This document shows positions 43,619 to 50,731 of a stretch of DNA of 52,343 nt, one piece after another. The position numbers and the translations under genes were made by a program. The notes below the pieces were generated by a model. That model was not told the DNA's origin, made no database searches, and worked only from the letters and a program-made list of their open reading frames with translations. Origin of the DNA: JANWHZ01 sp964527385. Lineage in GTDB: Bacteria; Patescibacteriota; Saccharimonadia; Saccharimonadales; UBA4665. Numbering within the stretch: position 1 is the stretch's first letter; each line of letters starts with the position of its first letter. The stretch spans positions 1 through 52,343 of the forward strand of contig CAZGPZ010000002.1 of assembly GCA_964527385.1 (NCBI GenBank), written 5' to 3'.

Positions 43619-44077
43619 ATGCCACACGACTACGACCGCCTGGAACAATATGTACCTGACCATGAACATCAAGAGTCACGGGATCTTTTTGAAGGGTTGC
43701 TAAGGGGCGAGATTAAACCGCTGCCGGACGCGCGATGGATGTGGCTGGCCGGCGCGCCGGACCCTTCAGCCTCAGGGGCTGTACTTCGCCAAGCGCTCAT
43801 GCTTGATACAAAAACAGGCGCCCGTGTTGAAATGCATGCTTACGGCGATGAGGAAGAAATGACTATCATTACCGCCGCGTATATTGAAGCGGGGCAGAGC
43901 CGCCAGGAAGCAGACGGTTTGAGCCACAGCTTCGGCATTGAACCAGATGGAAAAGTCGTCGGCTACCTGCCAGGCAATATGCTCTGGGCTGACAACACAG
44001 TACAAGAAGCCGCCAAGGAGCGGGCAGAGCTCATCCGCAGTACGATCACTGGGGCTATCCGGACATTAGGCAGGTAG
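43619..44077 (+). CDS. Hypothetical protein
   Basis: 152 acidic residues, soluble. AAGGAG lies 5 bases before the ATG at 43619. No family recognised. It is the last gene before the tRNA-Pro(TGG) cassette array. Confidence 0.65.
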   Translation: MPHDYDRLEQYVPDHEHQESRDLFEGLLRGEIKPLPDARWMWLAGAPDPSASGAVLRQALMLDTKTGARVEMHAYGDEEEMTIITAAYIEAGQSRQEADGLSHSFGIEPDGKVVGYLPGNMLWADNTVQEAAKERAELIRSTITGAIRTLGR

Positions 44078-44136
44078 GTCTTGCCTACGACGCTAGTCAT
44101 CCAGTCCGGTCGCAATTATTAAGCGTCATGGGACGC

Positions 44137-44229
44137 TGGTCGGGGATAGGGGACAGCGGTCTACGCCCTTCTCCGCTGCGGCGTGCTCGGAATAAATTCC
44201 TGCGCGTGTCCTCGCTACGCCGAACCTCC
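44137..44229 (-). repeat. T-loop-interrupted tRNA-Pro(TGG) 3' fragment
   Basis: On the minus strand: T-arm half GGAGGTTCG (44229-44221), a 66-base insert (44220-44155) with hairpin GCAGGAATTTATTCC, then TCCCCTATCCCCGACCA (44153-44137), the tRNA 3' end with one change. The insert matches that at 38847. It is the outermost junction of the array. Confidence 0.85.
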
Positions 44230-44285
44230 GGCCTACGAATCTTGTGATACAAAATTCTGGCTGGAGGTTTAAGCCACAATACCAA

Positions 44286-44340
44286 ACCAATGAAAAAGCC
44301 GCCACTTGGGCGGCATTTTCATTGGTCGGGGATAGAGGAC
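44286..44340. repeat. Hairpin plus tRNA-Pro(TGG) 3' end, second junction
   Basis: A long symmetric hairpin, ACCAATGAAAA...GCCGCC/GGCGGC...TTTTCATTGGT (44286-44327), runs directly into TGGTCGGGGATAGAGGAC (44323-44340), identical to the intact tRNA's 3' end. It can terminate transcription in both directions. Confidence 0.85.
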
Positions 44341-44434
44341 GGCGAGCTAAAGTCGTTCTCGCAGCAAGTAGCCCAGGAAATGTCATACAAGTGAAAAACC
44401 TAATTATTATTAAGCGTGCACCTCTGATGCTTGG

Positions 44435-44440
44435 TATACT
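44435..44440 (+). promoter_or_regulatory. -10 hexamer of the folC-like gene
   Basis: TATACT ends 6 bases before the ATG at 44447. Confidence 0.5.
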
Positions 44441-44446
44441 CGCTGC

Positions 44447-45778
44447 ATGAGCATCACCGACATTGAAGACTGTCTCGCACAGCAAAATCATGAAACACAC
44501 AAGATTTCGCCCGAACAACAGCTTGCACGCGCCAAGTATTTTCTAGCATGCTTGGACAACCCACAAGAGAAGATAAAGACAATTCATGTTGCTGGCACTT
44601 CTGGCAAAGGCTCAACTTCTTATCTAACTAGTCTGCTGCTTCGGGCGCAGGGGCTGAAAGTCGGTCTCTTTCAATCTCCTCATATAGTAGATTTACGCGA
44701 AATGTTTCAGGTCAACAATCTCAGTATCTCGAATGATAAGTTTATCCAGTACTTTCAGGATATTATGCAATTTATAGACGATGCAAAAACAGGCGAATAC
44801 GGCCCCACTAGCTCATTCGAAATCTTAACCGGACTGGCATTTTATATCTTTTTAAAGGAGCGCGTCGACTACGCTGTCATAGAGACTGGCTTAGGCGGGC
44901 TATACGACGCAACCAATGTGATACAGAACAGAAACAACCTGGTCATTCTGACGAAAATAGGACTCGACCATACAGAGTTTCTGGGAGGCACGCTTCCAGC
45001 TATCGCAGCTCATAAAGCTGGCATCATTCAGCACGAGAATACAACTATCTCCATCGAGCAAGAAGAAGATGTCGAAGCTGTATTTACAAAGGCCGCGAAA
45101 AAACAGGACGCACCATTATCTTTTATCCGAAGGGACACAAACTTCTCTATCACCTCATTAGGCACAACAAAGACAATTTTTGGCTTTCGGTTTCTTGGCA
45201 TTTCCATCGAAGGAATAGCACTTGGTTTAGCGGGCAGCTATCAAGTCGAGAACTGCAGCGAAGCACTTGCGGCAATCATAAGCTTGTCGAAACGCGATGG
45301 CTTCGCACTCAATAAAAAGCGTATCTATGAAGCACTCGAAGCTGCGCATCTACCCGGAAGGCTCGAAATCAAACGTGTTAACGATATGCTCATCATTCTT
45401 GATGGAGCCCACAACCCGCAAAAAATGAGTTTGTTCATCCAGAACGTGGCAGATCTTTTCCCGGGCAAGAAATTTGATTTTCTGTTGGCATTCAAAAAGG
45501 GCAAAGACTATGCAGATATGCTTCGATACATCACACCCCTGGCGGACAAGATAGTTATCTCCAGCTTTCATGTAAGCAATATGGCACTCGATCAGGCTTC
45601 TGAAGATCCGACTGAAATCGAGGAAGCACTTGATGAGCTGGGTTTTACAAATTACGTAGTCATTCCTGATGCAAAAAGGGCGTTAAAGCGCATGATGCGC
45701 TCCTCCGATGCACTTATCGTCACAGGATCACTTTACCTGATTGCAACGATATACCCGCTTTTCGAGCAGCGAGATTAG
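44447..45778 (+). CDS. folC: Folylpolyglutamate/dihydrofolate synthase family protein
   Basis: 443 residues of the Mur-ligase superfamily. The ATP loop is VAGTSGKGSTSYLTSLLLRA, followed by LFQSPHIVDLREMF (folate-side motif), SFEILTGLAFYIF, ETGLGGLYDATNV and ILDGAHNPQKM. FolC adds glutamate to dihydropteroate or tetrahydrofolate. No other folate biosynthesis gene is near, but glyA uses the cofactor. It is lower in GC than the flanking chromosome and lies between two tRNA-Pro 3' remnants, so it appears to be cassette cargo. Confidence 0.87.
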   Translation: MSITDIEDCLAQQNHETHKISPEQQLARAKYFLACLDNPQEKIKTIHVAGTSGKGSTSYLTSLLLRAQGLKVGLFQSPHIVDLREMFQVNNLSISNDKFIQYFQDIMQFIDDAKTGEYGPTSSFEILTGLAFYIFLKERVDYAVIETGLGGLYDATNVIQNRNNLVILTKIGLDHTEFLGGTLPAIAAHKAGIIQHENTTISIEQEEDVEAVFTKAAKKQDAPLSFIRRDTNFSITSLGTTKTIFGFRFLGISIEGIALGLAGSYQVENCSEALAAIISLSKRDGFALNKKRIYEALEAAHLPGRLEIKRVNDMLIILDGAHNPQKMSLFIQNVADLFPGKKFDFLLAFKKGKDYADMLRYITPLADKIVISSFHVSNMALDQASEDPTEIEEALDELGFTNYVVIPDAKRALKRMMRSSDALIVTGSLYLIATIYPLFEQRD

Positions 45779-45865
45779 CAACGTACAGGAGGAATAGCGC
45801 TTAACCATGAGGACAGCGGCTTCGCCCGTCCCTCTTTGCGCCGGAGAAGCGAGTCATAATTTCAA

Positions 45866-45924
45866 ACCAATGAAAAGCCCCACCTTTCGGTGGGGTCTTT
45901 CATTGGTCGGGGATAGAGGACTCG
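45866..45924. repeat. Hairpin plus tRNA-Pro(TGG) 3' end, third junction
   Basis: The hairpin ACCAATGAAA...GCCCCACC/GGTGGGG...TTTCATTGGT (45866-45908) leads into TGGTCGGGGATAGAGGACTC from 45904, matching the tRNA for about 20 bases. It ends the folC cassette. Confidence 0.87.
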
Positions 45925-45972
45925 CCCTAATATTGTTCGCTCGCAATGCGTTGCTCGCTCAGCCAAGCATTG

Positions 45973-46010
45973 AAAACTTAAACAGCCACTGGCTGTTTAA
46001 GCCTATCGGT
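45973..46010 (+). repeat. 38-base palindromic element, copy 2
   Basis: Inverted copy of 38751-38788, one mismatch. It is followed by GGTTCGAGTCCTCTGG, which matches the tRNA-Pro(TGG) T-arm on the plus strand. Confidence 0.85.
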
Positions 46011-46032
46011 TCGAGTCCTCTGGAACCACAAT

Positions 46033-46088
46033 AAGTAAAAAGTCCTGCCCAAATGGACAGGACTTTTTACTGGTCGGGGATAGAGGAC
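46033..46088. repeat. Hairpin plus tRNA-Pro(TGG) 3' end, fourth junction
   Basis: The hairpin AGTAAAAAGTCCTG/CAGGACTTTTTACT (46033-46071) leads into TGGTCGGGGATAGAGGAC (46071-46088). It marks the outer end of the segment that carries the serine recombinase. Confidence 0.87.
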
Positions 46089-46173
46089 AGCGTCGGGGCT
46101 TCGCGCCCGACTATATCCGCTCCTTCGCTACTCGGAGCAAGCTCCTGCGTGGCTCGGTCGCTCCACGAACCTC
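46089..46173 (-). repeat. Insert between T-loop halves of tRNA-Pro(TGG)
   Basis: On the minus strand GAGGTTCG (46173-46166) is followed by a 77-base insert with GCAGGAGCTTGCTCC, then the tRNA 3' half at 46088-46071. It has the same design as 38847-38911, 44155-44220 and 22692-22743. Confidence 0.8.
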
Positions 46174-46213
46174 ACGTTCGCTTCGCTCACTCTTCGGAGG
46201 TTCGAGCCATACA

Positions 46214-46259
46214 TGACCATACAAAAAGACCCTCACAAGAAGGGTCTTTTTGTATGGTC
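46214..46259. terminator. Long perfect bidirectional hairpin
   Basis: GACCATACAAAAAGACCCT pairs with AGGGTCTTTTTGTATGGTC around CACAAGA, a 19-bp perfect stem with A and T runs on both sides. Confidence 0.85.
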
Positions 46260-46406
46260 GACGTACTGACCCGTTAAACGAACCTGTACTTCAAACCCTA
46301 CATAGCTTACTACTAAACTTCGGTAGCATCCAGAAAAGACTAAAGACGCTCAATCTGCTACTTGAAAGTATACGGTCCAAACCAACTACTGATTTACAGT
46401 TCTTGT

Positions 46407-46412
46407 TATAAT
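46407..46412 (+). promoter_or_regulatory. -10 hexamer of the 46421 gene
   Basis: A perfect TATAAT ends 8 bases before the ATG at 46421. Confidence 0.5.
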
Positions 46413-46420
46413 TGAAACAG

Positions 46421-46672
46421 ATGAAAGATGTTAAACTACCAGATTTAAACAAGGTTAGAGGCTCTGCCAACAACAGAGAGTTACCGCCTCAAGCATCGGC
46501 AGAAGACACCTCAAACTGGGATAATAGAGCTATTGCACTGCCTGACCCCAAACGCTCCTCAGCACAATTCATCATGAACGATTTAGGCGAAAATAATGTC
46601 ATTGACGAAAGTATGCTGACCAATCCATACCTTGAACAAGAGCGACTCAAATCTGTTAAACACAAGAAATAG
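46421..46672 (+). CDS. Small hypothetical protein
   Basis: 83 polar residues beginning MKDVKLPDLNKVRGSANNRE, with a Lys-rich end and no predicted fold. AT-rich codon use matches the recombinase, not the chromosome. It converges on the pilin-like gene. Function unknown. Confidence 0.55.
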   Translation: MKDVKLPDLNKVRGSANNRELPPQASAEDTSNWDNRAIALPDPKRSSAQFIMNDLGENNVIDESMLTNPYLEQERLKSVKHKK

Positions 46673-46711
46673 ACCATTCTATTCATATACGAGCAATTTG
46701 TTGAACCTATG

Positions 46712-47512
46712 CTAATTAAGGGCTGTAATACTGCTAGATAATTTAGACACGGTATCAACTATATTCTGATTAAGACACATCGTCTCTGAATTGTCTGACA
46801 GCTTGTTGCTTAGACAAGTTGTTGGAGTATTAATAATGGAGTATTCAACATTTACACCACTGACACTAATTTTAGGTATAGCAACGATAAACCTTTCATT
46901 AACCAAATCTACTGTATCAGGGTGCGCACCATCTGTATTTGCTACTTTAGTAGCAATAGTTGTGAATGATTTACTGTTGTGAGATAGAAGTGTGCCATTA
47001 TCGTTCGTTGAATAAGAACCGCTAACGATGCTGTCCAGTATTTGCTGTATTTTTGCTTTTGTGTACATCGCGACCTGAGTTCTGCACCCTCCGTCATTAC
47101 AAGATTTCATAGAGTAATCATCTGAGGCAAACGAGATTGTTATAGGGGTTCGGCTATTGTATTGTTCTACTGCCTTATATGAAGGAGATGGGTAAAAATC
47201 CAACTCATACTGCATACCGACATCGCCTTTGTCAGCAAAGGTTAGATTTGCTTTACCCCAGCTGCTTGGATATGCGAACTTAAACCCTAAATCATTATTT
47301 TCATACCAAGTCCAATCTGAGGGAATAGTGAGTTGCGTATTTGACGTAGTCTTCTGGGTTGTAGTCGGGCTAGATGAAGAAGTGCTTGTAGTACTATTAG
47401 TTGTCTTGTTATGGTTTTTATAGACCATAAAGCCCACAACACCGATTAAACCAACAACTAGCAGAACCAGTATGATTTCTACTGCACTAAAACCTTTTTC
47501 GTTACGTTTCAT
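46712..47512 (-). CDS. Type IV pilin-like protein
   Basis: 266 residues. It starts MKRNEKGFSAVEIILVLLVV; the G|FxxxE prepilin-peptidase site and the hydrophobic helix are intact. A Ser/Thr linker (about 35-60) and a globular domain of about 200 residues with four Cys near the middle and end follow. Prepilin-type proteins assemble into pili or pseudopili. No pilus machinery is in the window. AAGGAG precedes the ATG at 47512. AT-rich; cargo of the recombinase cassette. Confidence 0.82.
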   Translation of the reverse strand: MKRNEKGFSAVEIILVLLVVGLIGVVGFMVYKNHNKTTNSTTSTSSSSPTTTQKTTSNTQLTIPSDWTWYENNDLGFKFAYPSSWGKANLTFADKGDVGMQYELDFYPSPSYKAVEQYNSRTPITISFASDDYSMKSCNDGGCRTQVAMYTKAKIQQILDSIVSGSYSTNDNGTLLSHNSKSFTTIATKVANTDGAHPDTVDLVNERFIVAIPKISVSGVNVEYSIINTPTTCLSNKLSDNSETMCLNQNIVDTVSKLSSSITALN

Positions 47513-47812
47513 CGTATTCTCCTTGTGCTTAATATAATACAATTTGCCCCTTTGTTCCACTTATAAATTAAAGGTGTTTCTGCGGCGACACACTTTCCCT
47601 CAAATCCTCTATAAGAACCCGTCCTAGACGCTCCTAGTGCGTTAGGCGATAAACTAGCGGTACTTTAGCGTTCACTATTTTCACAGATTAAATGCTGTGC
47701 AACCGTCCCCAAATTTTTCCTCCAAATATCGTTGTAAATTAGTCATTGTTTTAATTATTTACATAGACGCTAACACCTTGCAAAAACCTGTGACGGGATT
47801 CATTTTGCCCTG
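47513..47812. other. AT-rich gap before the recombinase gene
   Basis: About 300 bases without a recognisable gene. A short imperfect inverted repeat lies around 47620-47670. Likely promoter and recombination-related DNA, but nothing can be assigned. Confidence 0.4.
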
Positions 47813-47818
47813 TACACT
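47813..47818 (+). promoter_or_regulatory. -10 hexamer of the serine recombinase gene
   Basis: TACACT ends 7 bases before the ATG at 47826; no Shine-Dalgarno. Confidence 0.45.
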
Positions 47819-47825
47819 ATTCCTT

Positions 47826-49661
47826 ATGGTAAACGCTAAAGATGAACAGTTGAAAAAGCAAAAACGAGAACGTAAAAAGCGTGAAATAAAGACTGTACCT
47901 GAATCGGTTATATCCGAAAAGCAAACGGAGCTAGGCGAGAAAATGATGCAATCGCTGGAATCACGAGATGCCGTCTTTGAACAAGATTCTCAATACCCGA
48001 TTGACACGCTTGCCGACTACTTCGCCAGTCTACAAGAGGGGGCAAAACGCATCCTGCCCAAAGAGAAACGCCGTTACGTCATTTACTTACGCAAATCTAC
48101 CGATGATGAACAAAAGCAAGTACGCTCATTAGACGACCAGCGTGATGAGTGTATTATGCTGGCTCGTGATGTTCTAAAGGTGAATGTTAAAGAGGAGGAC
48201 ATATTTGAAGAATCTGCCTCCGCCAAGATTTCAGGCAACCGACCTATCTTTGATGAGATGCTACAAGGTTTCAGAACAGGTAAGTACCATGGACTTATAG
48301 CATGGTCGCCAGACCGTATCTCCCGCAACATGAAAGAAGCAGGTGAAGTGATTGAAATGATTGACCGTGAGTACATTCAAGACCTTGCTTTTCGCACGTA
48401 CCAATTTGATAACACCCCTAATGGCAAGATGATGTTAGGCATACTATTCGCCACTTCTAAACAATACTCAGACAAGCTAGGTGTTGATGTGAAGCGTGGT
48501 ACAGACGGTAACATCAAAGACGGTAAATACAATGGCGTGGTTAAAAAGGGTTACTACGTTGACGCTAGTACTGGTTACTTTATCCCCGATGAATATAATT
48601 GGAATCTGTTACGCATAGCTGTTGATATGCGATTGAACCAGAACAAAAGCAACGTAGAAATTGCTAACTTTTTGAACGACGCTAAGTTCAGTTCTCGTAA
48701 GACCCAAGATGATGAATATGTCCTGTTCAACGCTACTAAACAGAAAGTGGCCAAAATCTTCGAAGATTCATTCTACTGTGGTCTTTACCAATACGGCGAC
48801 AACATCATTAACCTGACAGACATATACAGCTTTAAGCCACTGATAACGACTGATGAGTACATCATGCTCAATAGTGACATCGCCAAAGATTTCAACAAAA
48901 AGACCAGTGTGAAGTCGATCCGTACAAGTCGGTTGGATTATGGTCTACTACGCAACAAAGTGATTTGTCATTTCTGCGACGTACCCATGCAATTCCAACA
49001 TCAACCCATTAAACGAGGTAAGAACACTGGTAAGTGGTTAGTGAGCTTCTATTGTCGCACCAAAGACTGCCTACGACATAATAAAGAAGAACAAGCCAAA
49101 CAAGGTATTAAGCTCCAAAAGAGCATACGTGCTAAGTATGTAATGGCAGGTATTGAATGGCAGCTCCGTCACTTAACCAAACAGAGCGAGGAAGCCTACC
49201 GCACGTACATGGACAGACTTGAATCACGGATCGCTTCAGACCGTGCCATCATCAAACGTAAATTAGACCAAGCTAGAGAAGACAAACGCTCAAACGATAA
49301 ACAATACGCTCGTCATCTAGATTTCCAAATTGCCAATCCTAAAGAGTACGAAAAACACTATAAGGGTCGGTTAGACCATTTTAAACAGTTGTCAGACCTC
49401 GCTCAAGAGAGTATTGACGAGAATAAAGAAGCACTGGAACAGCTTGAAACTGCTCTGCCAACCAAAAAAGAATTCTACGAACTCACTAAATCTAAACTGT
49501 TAGACCTACTGCACGAGGACGACATACTGGTCTTAGACGCTATATGCAGTGAATTTGTTACGAACCTACGGGCTGGAAACGATTCTACCCCTGTTATAAA
49601 GCTAAATCCACCATACGATTTAATGGTGGAATTAGACAAAATACTTATTGGTCGGGGATAG
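47826..49661 (+). CDS. Large serine recombinase (integrase)
   Basis: 611 residues. The resolvase domain starts at about residue 85 (RYVIYLRKSTDDEQ, nucleophile Ser91; SPDRISRNMKEAGEVIEMID). The recombinase domain follows (GYYVDASTG...), then a zinc ribbon (CHFCDVP...CRTKDC) and a coiled coil. Such enzymes integrate and excise elements between att sites. I chose the ATG at 47826, since it follows the TACACT hexamer and upstream codons look non-coding. The gene ends inside the 3' end of tRNA-Pro(TGG): its last codons and TAG use the tRNA's acceptor and CCA bases. AT-rich, foreign codon use. Confidence 0.93.
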   Translation: MVNAKDEQLKKQKRERKKREIKTVPESVISEKQTELGEKMMQSLESRDAVFEQDSQYPIDTLADYFASLQEGAKRILPKEKRRYVIYLRKSTDDEQKQVRSLDDQRDECIMLARDVLKVNVKEEDIFEESASAKISGNRPIFDEMLQGFRTGKYHGLIAWSPDRISRNMKEAGEVIEMIDREYIQDLAFRTYQFDNTPNGKMMLGILFATSKQYSDKLGVDVKRGTDGNIKDGKYNGVVKKGYYVDASTGYFIPDEYNWNLLRIAVDMRLNQNKSNVEIANFLNDAKFSSRKTQDDEYVLFNATKQKVAKIFEDSFYCGLYQYGDNIINLTDIYSFKPLITTDEYIMLNSDIAKDFNKKTSVKSIRTSRLDYGLLRNKVICHFCDVPMQFQHQPIKRGKNTGKWLVSFYCRTKDCLRHNKEEQAKQGIKLQKSIRAKYVMAGIEWQLRHLTKQSEEAYRTYMDRLESRIASDRAIIKRKLDQAREDKRSNDKQYARHLDFQIANPKEYEKHYKGRLDHFKQLSDLAQESIDENKEALEQLETALPTKKEFYELTKSKLLDLLHEDDILVLDAICSEFVTNLRAGNDSTPVIKLNPPYDLMVELDKILIGRG

Positions 49662-49725
49662 AGGACTCGAACCTCCGACCTCCGCGTCCCAAACGCGGCG
49701 CGCTAGCCAACTGCGCCAATCCCCG
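49649..49725 (-). tRNA. tRNA-Pro (UGG)
   Basis: 77 bases on the minus strand. Acceptor CGGGGAT/ATCCCCG, anticodon loop TTTGGGA (UGG) between GCCGC and GCGGA-type arms, T-arm GGAGG-TTCGAGT-CCTCT, encoded CCA. Its last 13 bases overlap the recombinase gene. Four copies of its 3' end lie downstream at 46071, 45904, 44323 and 44137. Confidence 0.95.
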
Positions 49726-49773
49726 GGCACATGTATTTTAACAGATAAGATGGGGTAATGCCACCATGTTTGG

Positions 49774-50691
49774 TTATCTAGCCTGGGCGAGTTGCGCAAT
49801 CGAATTGGCTGGTACGGCGACAACTGTGTCGCTGTCCTGCTTCCAGGCGGTTGCCAACCCAACAACTTCGCCGTTCCTGTTCACCACGCTCGAACCGCTC
49901 GCACCCTGGGCCACGCTGCCCTTGATGCCGAAACAACCCGGCACTGGCGCGCGGCTTGCTAGAGGCATAACGCCCATGTACAGCGGCGTCGCTTCCAACC
50001 CTACTGTTGTTGCTTCCGGCATAAGACTGGCAGGAACGCCCGAGACCATCAGCGGTTCGCCGGCATGGTTTGCATCTGGCGGTGCCAATTTTAAGCCCGG
50101 TGCTGCAGCCAACCAATCCGGGGCAGCATGCTGGGGAATACATACCAACCCGACATCGTCCGCCGGGTTTTCGCTGTTGTACCCAGCTGGCACGACTAAT
50201 GTGACGTCCGCGGCGCGTAGGACTGCAAACCCTTCTTTGCTGCGCGGCCGGCCAATCCAGACTTCGCTGATGTCACTGGCATGGTGTTGGTTGTGCATAG
50301 TTAGTACATGCATTGCCGTAGGACAGATAATATTGCCGCTTGGGTCCGCGCTGGTGTCCATCTTCCATGTGGTCCCAAGACTTGCATATTCGTCACCGGC
50401 AAAACGTACAATCATCACCGCAGTTGCTAGTTGGGCGGCGTGGATCGCGGCTTGCGGGTAGTTGCCGACTGCATTGCCGACAATGTCATGACCCTGGCCC
50501 GCCAGCGCGGAGTCAAGGACATTCCCGGTCATCATCTGCGGCTGGTTTTGACCAGGCACGCCCAGGAATACCCTCGCGACCGGTGCCAGTACAAGGGCAG
50601 CGAAGCCCAACGCCGCACCTCTCAGTATTTGGCGGCGAGTCAGGCGACGATCATCAATAGCAGGCTGTTCACCTGTGGCAGTCTTGTCCAT
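49774..50691 (-). CDS. Tat-exported trypsin-like serine protease
   Basis: 305 residues. The N terminus has a twin-arginine signal (LTRRQILRGAALGFAALV). The chymotrypsin-fold triad appears as His in CPTAMHVL, Asp in DDVGLVCI and Ser in GASGSSVV. It is likely active outside the membrane; the substrate is unknown. The ATG at 50691 is 40 bases downstream of the phosphoesterase gene, without a visible ribosome-binding site. It is transcribed away from the tRNA. Confidence 0.82.
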   Translation of the reverse strand: MDKTATGEQPAIDDRRLTRRQILRGAALGFAALVLAPVARVFLGVPGQNQPQMMTGNVLDSALAGQGHDIVGNAVGNYPQAAIHAAQLATAVMIVRFAGDEYASLGTTWKMDTSADPSGNIICPTAMHVLTMHNQHHASDISEVWIGRPRSKEGFAVLRAADVTLVVPAGYNSENPADDVGLVCIPQHAAPDWLAAAPGLKLAPPDANHAGEPLMVSGVPASLMPEATTVGLEATPLYMGVMPLASRAPVPGCFGIKGSVAQGASGSSVVNRNGEVVGLATAWKQDSDTVVAVPANSIAQLAQAR

Positions 50692-50731
50692 ATGGAATAT
50701 CCACTTTAACACATTTAGTGATCTGGGCCAA

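Noticed and set aside
22681..46173. Introns or permuted tRNA genes
   Set aside because: The split T-loops looked like intron-containing tRNAs, but the 5' acceptor, D and anticodon arms are missing in every split copy, so no functional tRNA could be made. Intact tRNA genes for the same anticodons are present.
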